A stretch of 64,000 nt of DNA from Liolophura sinensis (lineage: Eukaryota > Mollusca > Polyplacophora > Chitonida > Chitonidae). The DNA lies in NCBI RefSeq assembly GCF_032854445.1, contig NC_088295.1, positions 91,753,805 through 91,817,804 of the forward strand. The letters run 5' to 3'. How positions within the stretch are numbered: the stretch's first letter is position 1; the number at the start of each line of letters is the position of its first letter. Positions 44,601 through 53,899 of the stretch are shown in pieces. The translations under genes were made by a program, and so were the position numbers. Below the pieces are notes generated by a model that saw only the letters and a list, made by a program, of their open reading frames with translations, was not told where the DNA came from and did no database searches.

Positions 44601-47335
44601 ACAATCCCCAGGTTTATTTTCAGGCCATGTGATATGTTTCACAATCCCCAGGTTTATTTTCAGGCCATATGAGGTGTTCCACAATCCTTTGGTTTATTTT
44701 CAAGCCATGTGAGGTGTTTGGCAATTCCAGGTTTATTTTCAGGCCTGGTGAGATGTTTCACAATCCTCTGGTTTATTTTCAGGCCATGTGAGATGTTTGA
44801 CAATCCCCAGGTTTATTTTCAGGCCATGTGATATGTTTCACAATCCCCAGGTTCATTTTCAGGCCATGTGAGGTGTTTCACAATCCTTTGGTTTATTTTC
44901 AGGCCATGTGAGATGTTTTACAATCCTCTGGTTTATTTTCAGGCCTGGTGAGATGTTTCACAATCTTCTGGTTTATTTTCAGGCCATGTGAGATGTTTCA
45001 CTATCCTCTGGTTTATTTTCAGGCCATGTGAGATGTTTTACAATCCTCTGGCTTATTTTTAGGCCTGGTGAGATGTTTGACAATCCTCTGGTTTATTTTC
45101 AGGCCATGTGAGATGTTTCACAATCCATTGGAACATGATTCTGTTTACGTTGAGAATGCAATCAAGATTGATGCTAACCACATGATCATTGTATACCATC
45201 GTGTGAAACAGTCAGTTGAGCGTTCAGTAATCCGGGGGCCTGCAATTTTCTTCCCGGAAGCTGAAGAGTGGTAAGTAAATCTGAAATGTGGCTTGTGACG
45301 TCAAATCGAAACATGCCAGAACTCTTGTGAAGGGTTAGATGACAAATGAGAATAACTAGGGTTTATGCCATCATAAGATATATGGTAAGATTAGATCATG
45401 AATGGTAAGACATGACGTCATCTGGTGGCTGGTGACAAGTGGCAATACCTGTCACCTCTGAAAGAATGATAACAAGTTTGTGACTGGAGGATGTGCAAGA
45501 AGTATAAGAGAAAACAAAGTTATGTGCAAGCTCTGCAGTTTTCATGTCCATCTGTCAAAGGCCTATAGTTCCACATGATGAACCAATATTTCTAATATTT
45601 GAAAGTATAAGGGAATGATTTCCTCTCTCACTTCTGTCACTGATAATGTTTGGTTACACTGGTTAAATTTCCTTTGTGACTTTTGAAGGTTCTTTGAGTG
45701 CCAAAACTAATATTTTATAACTTTTATAAATGGACTTTTAGGGGCAGATTTGTAGAGCAATTCCAATATTTCCTAAAGAAGATGATGAGTTGACAGTGTA
45801 CCTTTGTGTCATGTGTCATGTTCATTGTACATGAAGGTTATGATTGCCCAGGGTATTAACATTGTTGAGGGGGGCTCTTCGTGGCCAAGGTGGTTAGTTT
45901 GCTAGTGACCCAAGAGCCTCTCAACAACGTGATCACTGTGAGTCCAGCCCACCTTTAGATGGTCATGCATTTCCCTAGAGCTCTGCTTGGTTTCCTCCCA
46001 TGATAATGCTGGCGGCAGTTGTGTACCTGAAATGTTCTGAGAACAGCAATCAGGTAAATACATGAACAAATGAAATTCTGGAGTTTGGTAATGAACAACA
46101 ATGAAATAAATGAAAAATGTTGAATATTGTAGGTTACACAAATTTGTGTGGCATGGCAGTGACCCCCAGGACAAAGCTCGAATGATCCCCTCCTCTCGGA
46201 AATTCACGCAGCTTGCAGCCATACCAGACCAGTTCTACTATAATGTAAGTTCACACAGCTCACAGCCTTACCAGACCAGTTCTACTACAGTGTAAGTTCA
46301 CACAGCTTATGGCCATACCAGACCAGTTCTACTATAATGTAAGTTCACTCAGCTTATAGCCACACCAGACCAGTTCTGCTATAATGTAAGTTAACACAAC
46401 TCACAACCATACCAGACCAGTTCTACCATCATGTAAGTTCACACAACTTCAAGCCATACCTAGCCAGTTCTACTATAATGTAAGTTCACATAGCTTACAG
46501 CCATACCAGACCAGTTCTACTATAATGTAAGTTCACACAGCTTATGGCCATACCAGACCAGTTCTACTATAATGTAAGTTCACACAGCTTACAGCCATAC
46601 CAGACCAGCTCACTATAATGTAAGTTCACACAGCTAGTAGCCATACCAGACCAGTTCTACTATAATGTAAGTTCACACAGCTTATGGCCATACCAGACCA
46701 GTTCTACTATAATGTAAGTTCACACAACTCACAGCCACACCAGACCAGTTCTACTATAATATAAGTTCACACAGCTCACAGCCAAACCTGACCAGCAACT
46801 TAAAACACAGTTTGTGGTTGGATATTGTAAGGTATGAGTGATGGTGTTCACAAAGGTAGAACTGTATGTGGCTCGAGTACAGACAGAAACATTCATTATG
46901 AATGCACTACTGAAATTCTCCAAGCTATTTTCAATCTGTTGTGTTAATTTAATTGGGGGACAATTTATTAGTGGGCTCATCATTAGCTTTCTAAGTGTAA
47001 CTAACAGATGGATGGAGACATCTCAGGAATATTGTCAGGAAGTGTGATTTGACTGACTTTGACATGAGACCAGTTGTTGGTATGACAAACGTGCGTAACA
47101 CAGCTCTTGAGTGAATGAAGTAGTGAAGGTTAAGGACTGCTGAATGGGGACTTGTAACATAATAATTTCAAGAGGGTAAAATACAATGCTTATACTCAGT
47201 CAACACCGGGTTGATCTACGCTGAGGCCTGCAGACACAAACAATTTGAAACAATTTGAAACAATATATTACATTACATATGCTTGGAAAACATGGTAATT
47301 TGGATCGTGTAAACCACTTCTAACAAGATTCTGAA

Positions 47336-47376
<41 letters not shown>

Positions 47377-50300
47377 TAGATAGATAGATATACAGTGGCA
47401 AATTAAATCAACACAAAGTACTTAAACAGTGAAATAATAATGAAAGCAAGCGTGAATTTTGCCACCATAACTATGCCAACCAATGGAAGAGATAGGTAAG
47501 TGGGAGACGGCCCATTACCTACCCCTTTCTATCCCTCCAGAAGTTCATGATACACATGCTGAAAGTATAGAACAAGTGAGTGGGTGATGGCCCTTTCCCA
47601 TCCCCTTCTCTTCTGCACATGAGCTCATGTGTACTATGATGGCATTCTCAAAATAAAGTATCATTTTCAGTATATAATCCCTTCAAGATATTGGTTCTAA
47701 AAACACTGAACTGAGTAAGAACACTGAATTTCTTTACTCAAAGGTTTCAGTTCTTGGGAAAGGCGTTTTTAGTTTAACAGCAGTAGTAGATCTTAAATTC
47801 ACAGCAGAGTTTAATTCAGTTGAGAATAGAGCTGAACCATATGCTGGGAAACAGTCATTAAGGGATTTGTATACATTGATAACCTTGCAGTAGTCTACGA
47901 GTTGACAAATAGTAAGGCATTTTAACTTTTGGAAAAGAACTGTTTTTAGGGGTGTGTTTGTCCACATAAGTATTAATGTCTGTCAGCTTCCTGATGGAAG
48001 CATGGTTAGCCCATGGCGTTTGTTTTGTTCATTCCCAAAAACCTGAAAGCTGTATGGAAAAGTACATTAAGTATATATTATTTGGGACATTGTTGTGAAG
48101 GAGCAGTTTAAATAAGATCCAGAACATATATGTGTAGTAGTCTATGCTTTATGTAAGTGTTGTTGACTTAAAGTTGCTGCAGATTAGAATTGAGACCTAC
48201 ATTTATTTTTTATATATCAGTGAAATCCCACCATTTCCTTCATTGATAAAAATGATATCTTCACAAGTTAGATATCACTTTTGTTATTAAATTTTGCTAT
48301 TACACTGCTGAAGACCAGCGCAATATATAGTTTGCCAAAATAAGAGGTAGAAATTCTTTGTGCTTTTAATTTATGGAAATACCTATATTGCATTAGCATT
48401 AAGCACTTTGTAGAATGTATAATTACTTACAGACAGTGTTTAAAACTGTACAAAGGTTTTTTGAGCAAGAGCATGAAAGAAATTGCAGAGCGTATGAATA
48501 GAATCAGAAATATGACGAAGATGGCACATTGCTTATTTTTTTCACGGATGCAACAGATAAACTGATATGCATGTATATACATGTAGAGAAAATGTTGGTA
48601 TAAATAATAGATGGAATGTTGCACTGTGAAGGTTGAATACCATAAATATTGTTCTCTTGAAAGGTATTTTCAGGTATTTATATTTATGGTATTCAACCTT
48701 CAGTGTGCAATACCCTCTATGTATCATCCTTGTGGAACGGTTTGAAATCAGGAGAAAATGTATTAAGGATCAATCAGTAACACACAGTATGTCATTGCTT
48801 CTTTTCTATGATCGTTTCAGGTAAGAGATGTCAGAACAACAGATGACATCATCATTACTGTGAAACTGATGATATTTTATGGACTTCAGGATGTCATCAC
48901 CATGGTAAGAATTGGTTTTTGTGGAAGTATGGTCACATTTTATTATAACTGAAAATCATCGTCATTAAAGTGGAATAGATTTCCCAGCATGCATTCATTA
49001 CAGAATGAAGAAAAAATTGCGCTGTTGTACATTGATTTTAATATTTATAGTTTACTGAAATGAAATGTTTTGTGTGGAAGGCCTATGTTATAGTGTTCAT
49101 TATGTAAACATGTTTACAAGGGACATCTTTTATGGAGTACTGCGTGACCACTTTTATTTACTTTGCTATTTCAGTTAGACACAACACATGATCCAGTCGC
49201 TGACATGATCAAGTAAGTGTGCAAAGGATCAAGTAAGTGTGCAAATGATCAAGTAAGTGTGCAAATGAAAACACATGCAGTTCCTCATTGATGGTAATTG
49301 TGATAGGGATGAAATTGATTCTAATACTGACATGTCTTATGAATGAATCAATACGTCTATTATTTCTTGAGTTAAATTTCCTTACTTTTGTCAGTACATA
49401 GTTTGCAGTTGTAGTGTATATAAACTGTGAAGTACAACTATGGTCTCCAGTAAAAAGAGAATGAAGGTGTTTAAAGTCAGTACATGTACATGTATACCTT
49501 TGCTCTTCAGTGCTGTTTGTGCTGATGTCATCGCCTATGTGGGCAGGCGCACGTAAGTAACAACAGTATTCTGTTTAGACACACATTTTTGCATGAATTA
49601 TTTCACCCTTTTGGACATGTCGAAAGTATGTTGAGTTTGATTTACTTTAAATTTACAGGGAGAATACTGTTTATAGATGACTTGTAAGGGTATTAAGCTT
49701 CATGTTAAGCAAGTCAAGGCTGGATTTGACTTTACTCAAATTATATGGAGTTTACACCAGTGCAGTAAGTTATCTTATGAGATAAATCCAAGATGTAAGA
49801 TGATCAGGTAACAATGTCCATGACAGGTACGCCCAGTTCCTGGAGCAGACGGATGAGCTGAGTAGACTGACCACCTTTCCTCAGCTAGTACAGCGGACTG
49901 AGCGTGTGGGGTTTAGTGTTCATAAGGTGGTCTATAGGGGCTACCATGCCACAGAGCAGCTCCAGGTAAAGCTTTTCTCAACTGTAGTATAGAGGACTGA
50001 TCATTTAGGGTTGAGTGTTCATAAGGTGGTCTATAGGGGCTACCATGCCACAGAGCAGCTCCAGGTAAAGCTTTCCTCAACTGTAGTATAGAGGACTGAT
50101 CATTTAGGGTTTAGTGTTCATAAGGTGGTCTATAGGGGCTACCATGCCACAGAGCAGCTCCAGGTAAAGCTTTTCTCAACTGTAGTATAGAGGACTGATC
50201 ATTTAGGGTTTAGTGTTCATAAGGTGGTCTATAGGGGCTACCATGCCACAGAGCAGCTCCAGGTAAAGCTTTCCTCAACTGTAGTATAGAGGACTGATCA

Positions 50301-53300
50301 TTTAGGGTTTAGTGTTCATAAGGTGGTCTATAGGGGCTACCATGCCACAGAGCAGCTCCAGGTAAAGCTTTCCTCAACTGTAGTATAGAGGACTGATCAT
50401 TTAGGGTTTAGTGTTCATAAGGTGGTCTATAGGGGCTACCATGCCACAGAGCAGCTCCAGGTAAAGCTTTTCTCAACTGTAGTATAGAGGACTGATCATT
50501 TAGGGTTTAGTGTTCATAAGGTGGTCTATAGGGGCTACCATGCCACAGAGCAGCTCCAGGTAAAGCGTTCCTCAACTGTAGTATAGAGGACTGATCATTT
50601 AGGGTTTAGTGTTCATAAGGTGGTCTGTACGTGTTACCATGCCACAGAGCAGCTCCAGGTAAAGCTTTTCTCAACTGTAGTATAGAGGACTGATCATTTA
50701 GGGTTTAGTGTTCATAAGGTGGTTTATAGGGGCTACCATGCCACAGAGCAGCTCCAGGTAAAGCTTTCCTCAACTGTAGTATAGAGGACTGATCATTTAG
50801 GGTTGAGTGTTCATAAGGTGGTCTGTACGTGCTACCATGCCACAGAGCAACTCCAGGTAAAGCTTTCCTCAACTGTAGTATAGAGGACTGATCATTTAGG
50901 GTTTAGTGTTCATAAGGTGGTCTATACGTGCTACCATGCCATAGGTATTGCTATATCCGATCCTGAAGTTAGGATAGCTGCTTCTGGATTGTTTGCTTGC
51001 CCCTGTCAAGACAGGGCTCAATATTATACAAGACAGGACTGTTTGATTGTTATCAGTGTAGATAATTCATACACAGCTTATTTACGTTTGAATGTTAGAG
51101 GTGTACATGATTCATACACAGCCTATTTACCGTTGAATGCTAGAAGTGTACATGATTCATACACAGCCTATTTACCGTTGAATGCTAGAAGTGTACATGA
51201 TTCATACACAGCCTATTTACCATTGAATGCTAGAAGTGTACATGATTCATACACAGCCTATTTACGTTTGAATGTTAGAAGCGTACATGATTCATACACA
51301 GCCTATTTACCGTTGAATGCTAGAAGTGTACATGATTCATACACAGCCTATTTACCGTTGAATGCTAGAAGTGTACATGATTCATACACAGCCTATTTAC
51401 CGTTGAATGCTAGAAGTGTACATGATTCATACACAGCCTATTTACCGTTGAATGCTAGAAGTGTACATGATTCATACACAGCCTATTTACCTTTGAATGC
51501 TAGAAGTGTACATGATTCATACACAGCCTCTTTACTTTTGAATGCTAGAGGTGTACATGATTCATACACAGTCTATTTACCGTTGAATGCTAGAAGTGTA
51601 CATGATTCATACACAGCCTATTTACCTTTGAATGCTAGAGGTGTACATGATTCATACACAGCCTATTTACCATTGAATGCTAGAAGTGTACATGATTCAT
51701 ACACAGCCTATTTACCGTCGAGTGCTAGAAGTGTACATGATTCATACACAGCCTATTTACCTTTGAATGCTAGAAGTGTACATGATTCATACACAGCCTA
51801 TTTACCGTCGAGTGCTAGAAGTGTATGTGATTCATACACAGCCTATTTACCTTTGAATGCTAGAAGTGTACATGATTCATACACAGTCTATTTACCGTTG
51901 AATGCTAGAAGTGTACATGATTCATACACAGCCTATTTACCTTTGAATGCTAGAGGTGTACATGATTCATACACAGCCTATTTACCATTGAATGCTAGAA
52001 GTGTACATGATTCATACACAGCCTATTTACGTTTGAATGTTAGAAGCGTACATGATTCATACACAGCCTATTTACCGTTGAATGCTAGAAGTGTACATGA
52101 TTCATACACATCCTATTTATGCTTGATTGTTATGAATACTTGGCTGGTTATAACCTTTGATTGTACATGTATATAAGACATAATTGTTTGATTGTTACAC
52201 AAAACAAGACTGTTTAATTGTTTTTCAGGTCTTAACTGTTTGAATTTAACACAAAACATAACTTTTTGATTGTTACAGATGACAGGACTTTTTGGTTTTT
52301 ACAAATAACAGGACTGTTAGGTTGTTACAGGTGTTAGGGCTGTTTGGTTGTTACACATGACACTACTGCTTGGTTGTAGTTTGAGACATTGCTGTTTGAC
52401 TGTTTAACCAGGCAATGCAGACAGAGGCCATAGAAGCCAGAACTCGCCTTAGATTGGACGCAGAGATTGAAGGACAAAGACAGCAGTTGGTGGACTACAA
52501 ACTGGAGAAGGAGCAAGCTCGCACAAAACTACGTGGGTTTTACTGGTTCCATTTTTTTTGTTTTTTTCTCATCCTCAGTTTCTGTGGTGAAAATTTGCAC
52601 CACCTTTGAAACTGACAATCCTCGTGCTGTTCCCTCTGTGATATTAATTGTCTAAATACTGGTCTGTAACACAAACAAATTTGTATCAATAAACTGATTG
52701 ACTGTATTGTGTCAGATTAAGCTGCACCCAGTCTCTGCATATCATTTGTGTTCGTGTATTCTTACATGTAGGTCAGAGCATGGAGGAGAGCAAGCAGAAC
52801 CACAAGCAGAAGGTTGATGGGCTGAAGCAAGCCCATGAGCTGGGTATGAAACAGGAGGAGCACAAGTATCAGTTAGAAATTGAGGACAAATGGGTTAGAG
52901 CACGACTGGGTAAGTTAAACGGTAGGACATGAACACTACTCACCTCCAGGCTGGGGGAATTTTACATTAGTCCAGTAGTAGAATTGTAGATGGGAAATCC
53001 AGAGATTGCTGGTTCAAATCGACAGCTGGTGGAATTTTATTTATTTATTGATTTGATAAGATTTCTGAAGAATTTTCCCCAGCTCGTATTAGCCTGTTCA
53101 GACATGGCCCTGTGATCAGATTTAGTAGCTTGCGTAGCACACTCTGGTGTATTGGTGGACTTGCGAGTGATGGAAAGTCACAATGATGTGTATGAGACTT
53201 TATCCTGCAATGGACAACATCGGTCGCGTGGGGGTATGTGTGTATTCTTGCATCAAGCAGCCAACATCATGTCTTCTGAGTAGGTTATCTCCCTTGGTTT

Positions 53301-53774
53301 GTTTGTGAAAATAATGGTCACATCACTGAAGCAGTTTGCCAAATCATTGGTCTTAGCACTTAATCCTTTTGTAGGATAAATTTGTTACATGGTCACAAAG
53401 TGATAGGATACAGAAATATATGGTGTCAGTAATTCTCATATCATGCTCAGGCAGCATGAGGGCTACTGACACCATATCTTTCCGTATCCTACCACATCTA
53501 CTCCATGGTTTGCTTTATGTCTGGAGCAGTGCCAACATGTATGTTCACATTTTTCTTGAGGACTGTTTCACAGCCACACATCAGTGTTAGCGCCTGATAA
53601 AATTTTTTTTTTTTTTGTGCAGATCTCCAGGCTGGGGAGCAGAAGGATGCTGAAGAACACCTGAGAGAGCTTCATCACTTAGGCGTGGACATGACAAAAT
53701 ATATGTTGAGCCAGCAGGCAGCACCTGTCAACGAGGAGGTTCAGTTCGTGGGGCTGGACAGAAAGGGGAGCTAA
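40617..53774 (+). CDS. SPFH/Band-7-like protein with C-terminal helix, 11 coding exons
   Basis: Joining 40617-40703, 41293-41399, 45103-45270, 46133-46244, 48821-48904, 49175-49212, 49511-49552, 49827-49965, 52412-52532, 52772-52909 and 53623-53774 gives one 395-codon frame with GT-AG junctions and agreeing phases. No signal peptide or membrane segment is evident. Residues about 150-265 fit the SPFH/Band-7 fold of prohibitin, stomatin and the vault-protein shoulder: VRDVRTTDDIIITVKLMIFY (strand pair), a helix with NAVCADVIAYVGRR, and GFSVHKVVYRGYHATEQLQA (the late strand with the family's characteristic hydrophobic-Val pattern). A charged helix rich in Glu, Gln and Lys follows to about 365. 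The N-terminal GEGRLVVGPQRVFLF also recalls vault-type repeats. I cannot assign an orthologue name or function; SPFH proteins usually form membrane- or cage-associated oligomers. Confidence 0.82.
41047..41070. repeat. Poly-C tract
   Basis: About 22 consecutive C bases in the intron upstream of coding exon 2. The length may be affected by sequencing error. Confidence 0.9.
41293..41399 (+). CDS. SPFH gene coding exon 2
   Basis: VFLFRERLEQLKLVCASQYQ then YLVMKDRFGMVTHKRG. A beta-rich N-terminal segment. Acceptor TTGTAG, donor GAGG|GTAAGT, phase 0 in and 2 out. Confidence 0.85.
41638..41708. repeat. (AT)n microsatellite
   Basis: About 65 bases of alternating AT with three GTAT interruptions. 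Confidence 0.95.
42010..42440. repeat. 46-bp array in SPFH-gene intron 2
   Basis: About nine copies of a 46-bp unit (CTGTTCATATCTCCCACGAA, GTTCAGAAAATGTGTCC). Two frames stay open for 150-176 codons because the same peptide recurs out of register; no function is inferred. Confidence 0.95.
43440..45132. repeat. 40-bp array made of the exon 3 splice acceptor
   Basis: About 42 copies of a 40-bp unit: TTTATTTTCAG followed by GCCATGTGAGATGTTTCACA and ATCCTCTGG. The last copy is the real acceptor plus the first 29 bases of coding exon 3 (45,103). Copies at the left end are diverged; those from about 43,900 on are near identical. Most units keep an intact pyrimidine tract and CAG. Confidence 0.97.
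45103..45270 (+). CDS. SPFH gene coding exon 3
   Basis: (G)PCEMFHNPLEHDSVYVENA, IKIDANHMIIVYHRVKQSVE, RSVIRGPAIFFPEAEEW. Beta-rich. Acceptor TTTTCAG is the last copy of the 40-bp array; donor GTG|GTAAGT; phase 2 in and 2 out. Only this acceptor gives the required GGG codon without a following in-frame TGA. Confidence 0.85.
45871..46072 (+). mobile_element. Old SINE copy
   Basis: The head (TGGCCAAGGTGGTTAG, B-box-like GTGAGTCCAGCCC) and body (GGTTTCCTCCCATGATAATG, GAAATGTTCTGAGAACAGC) align with the 60,801 SINE with many substitutions and an internal deletion. It ends 60 bases before coding exon 4. Confidence 0.65.
46133..46244 (+). CDS. SPFH gene coding exon 4
   Basis: (W)LHKFVWHGSDPQDKARMIP, SSRKFTQLAAIPDQFYYN. 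Acceptor TTGTAG, donor AAT|GTAAGT, phase 2 in and 0 out. Its last 40-45 bases and the donor are the founding unit of the array that follows. Confidence 0.87.
46198..46790. repeat. 47-bp array made of the exon 4 end and donor
   Basis: The unit CAGCTTATGGCCATACCAGA, CCAGTTCTACTATAAT|GTAAGT repeats about 12 times, the first copy being the true exon end. GTAAGT stands at 46245, 46292, 46339, 46386, 46433, 46480, 46527, 46574, 46620, 46667 and 46714; a twelfth at 46,761 is mutated to ATAAGT. Confidence 0.97.
47341..47392. repeat. (TA)n and GATA microsatellite
   Basis: About 34 bases of TA dinucleotides followed by five GATA-type tetranucleotides. Confidence 0.95.
47734..47967 (-). pseudogene. Non-LTR retrotransposon fragment (RT C-terminal region)
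   Basis: A 77-codon frame contains LTICQLVDYCKVINVYKSLN, then LNSAVNLRSTTAVKLKTP and PRTETF. The order (basic/hydrophobic start, VYKSLN, NLRST, P-RTETF) is that of the region just after the reverse transcriptase domain in many LINE polyproteins. It is a truncated, dead copy in an intron of the SPFH gene, opposite in orientation. Confidence 0.55.
48618..48708. repeat. Inverted repeat (foldback, MITE-like)
   Basis: TGAAGGTTGAATACCATAAA on the left pairs with TTTATGGTATTCAACCTTCA on the right. The arms are about 27 bases around a loop of about 30. The right end lies about 110 bases upstream of coding exon 5. Confidence 0.8.
48821..48904 (+). CDS. SPFH gene coding exon 5 (SPFH strands)
   Basis: VRDVRTTDDIIITVKLMIFY then GLQDVITM, a strand pair and turn of the SPFH domain. 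The acceptor TTTCAG is followed directly by GTAAGA, so the exon start reads like a 5' splice site. Donor ATG|GTAAGA, 28 codons, phase 0 on both sides, so skipping would be in frame. Confidence 0.88.
49175..49212 (+). CDS. SPFH gene coding exon 6 (38 nt)
   Basis: LDTTHDPVADMI plus two bases of Asn. Acceptor TTTCAG, donor ATCAA|GTAAGT, phase 0 in and 2 out. Together with exon 7 it encodes the central SPFH helix (DPVADMINAVCADVIAYVG). Confidence 0.85.
49204..49263. repeat. 20-bp donor-site triplication
   Basis: GATCAA|GTAAGTGTGCAAA occurs three times in a row, the first being the true end of exon 6 and its donor. GTAAGT is at 49213, 49233 and 49253. The copies differ by one base. Confidence 0.95.
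49511..49552 (+). CDS. SPFH gene coding exon 7 (42 nt)
   Basis: (N)AVCADVIAYVGRR(T), helix of the SPFH domain. Acceptor CTTCAG, donor GCAC|GTAAGT, phase 2 in and 2 out. Too short to be seen as an open frame. Confidence 0.85.
49827..49965 (+). CDS. SPFH gene coding exon 8
   Basis: (T)YAQFLEQTDELSRLTTFPQ, LVQRTERVGFSVHKVVYRGY, HATEQLQ. GFSVHKVVYRGY is the late strand of the SPFH domain leading into the helix. Acceptor TGACAG, donor CCAG|GTAAAG, phase 2 in and 0 out. Confidence 0.9.
49880..50945. repeat. 99-bp array made of the exon 8 3' half plus donor
   Basis: The last 75-85 bases of exon 8 and the donor GTAAAG recur nine more times at 99-bp spacing; donors follow 49965, 50064, 50163, 50262, 50361, 50460, 50559, 50658, 50757 and 50856. 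A final partial copy stops at about 50,945, where CATAGGTATT replaces CACAGAGCAG. Intronic copies share GACTGATCATTTAGGG against GACTGAGCGTGTGGGG in the exon, so all derive from one founder copy. Confidence 0.97.
51060..52130. repeat. 45-bp array in SPFH-gene intron 8
   Basis: About 24 copies of a 45-bp unit (GTGTACATGATTCATACACA, GCCTATTTACCGTTGAATGC). The plus-strand frame stays open (SVHDSYTAYLPLNAR repeated) because 45 is a multiple of three. It lies in an intron with no splice-supported link to the gene. Confidence 0.95.
52412..52532 (+). CDS. SPFH gene coding exon 9 (helix)
   Basis: AMQTEAIEARTRLRLDAEIE, GQRQQLVDYKLEKEQARTKL. A long charged helix following the SPFH fold, as in prohibitin-like proteins. 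Acceptor AACCAG, donor CTAC|GTGGGT, phase 0 in and 1 out. Confidence 0.9.
52772..52909 (+). CDS. SPFH gene coding exon 10 (helix)
   Basis: (R)QSMEESKQNHKQKVDGLKQ, AHELGMKQEEHKYQLEIEDK, WVRARL. Continued helix or coiled coil. Acceptor ATGTAG, donor CTGG|GTAAGT, phase 1 in and 1 out. Confidence 0.9.
52960..53065 (+). mobile_element. Possible tRNA-derived SINE scrap
   Basis: A B-box-like GGTTCAAATCG is followed by GGTGGAATTTTATTTATTTA. Only the distal part of a tRNA-like head is visible. Confidence 0.3.
53400..53495. repeat. Inverted repeat (foldback, MITE-like)
   Basis: TAGGATACAGAAATATATGG and TGTCAGTA on the left pair with TACTGACA and CCATATCTTTCCGTATCCTA on the right, with two or three mismatches in 28-base arms around a loop of about 35 bases. 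It lies in the last intron of the SPFH gene. Confidence 0.85.
53623..53774 (+). CDS. SPFH gene last coding exon
   Basis: (D)LQAGEQKDAEEHLRELHHL, GVDMTKYMLSQQAAPVNEEV, QFVGLDRKGS and TAA. Acceptor TTTGTGCAG after a T16 tract, phase 1 in. A polyadenylation-like AATAAA follows at 53,869. Confidence 0.9.
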
Positions 53775-53868
53775 CTGGCCACAATTACTTACATTCTACA
53801 TGTACCTGTAGTACTGATTACATGAAATACTTAAATTGTCAGATTTGTACGTCGATAACAGAGCTATA

Positions 53869-53874
53869 ACAATA
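53869..53874 (+). terminator. Candidate poly(A) signal of the SPFH gene
   Basis: AATAAA about 95 bases after the stop. Further AATAAA copies at about 53,922 and 54,108 are alternatives. Confidence 0.35.
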
Positions 53875-53899
53875 AACCGTTGTGGATGTCAGAGAGCTA

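Noticed and set aside
50917-52176. 419-codon plus-strand frame of SVHDSYTAYLPLNAR repeats
   Set aside because: Same-strand as the SPFH gene and therefore tempting, but it arises from a 45-bp array, no acceptor or donor joins it in phase, and exons 8 and 9 already join in phase 0.
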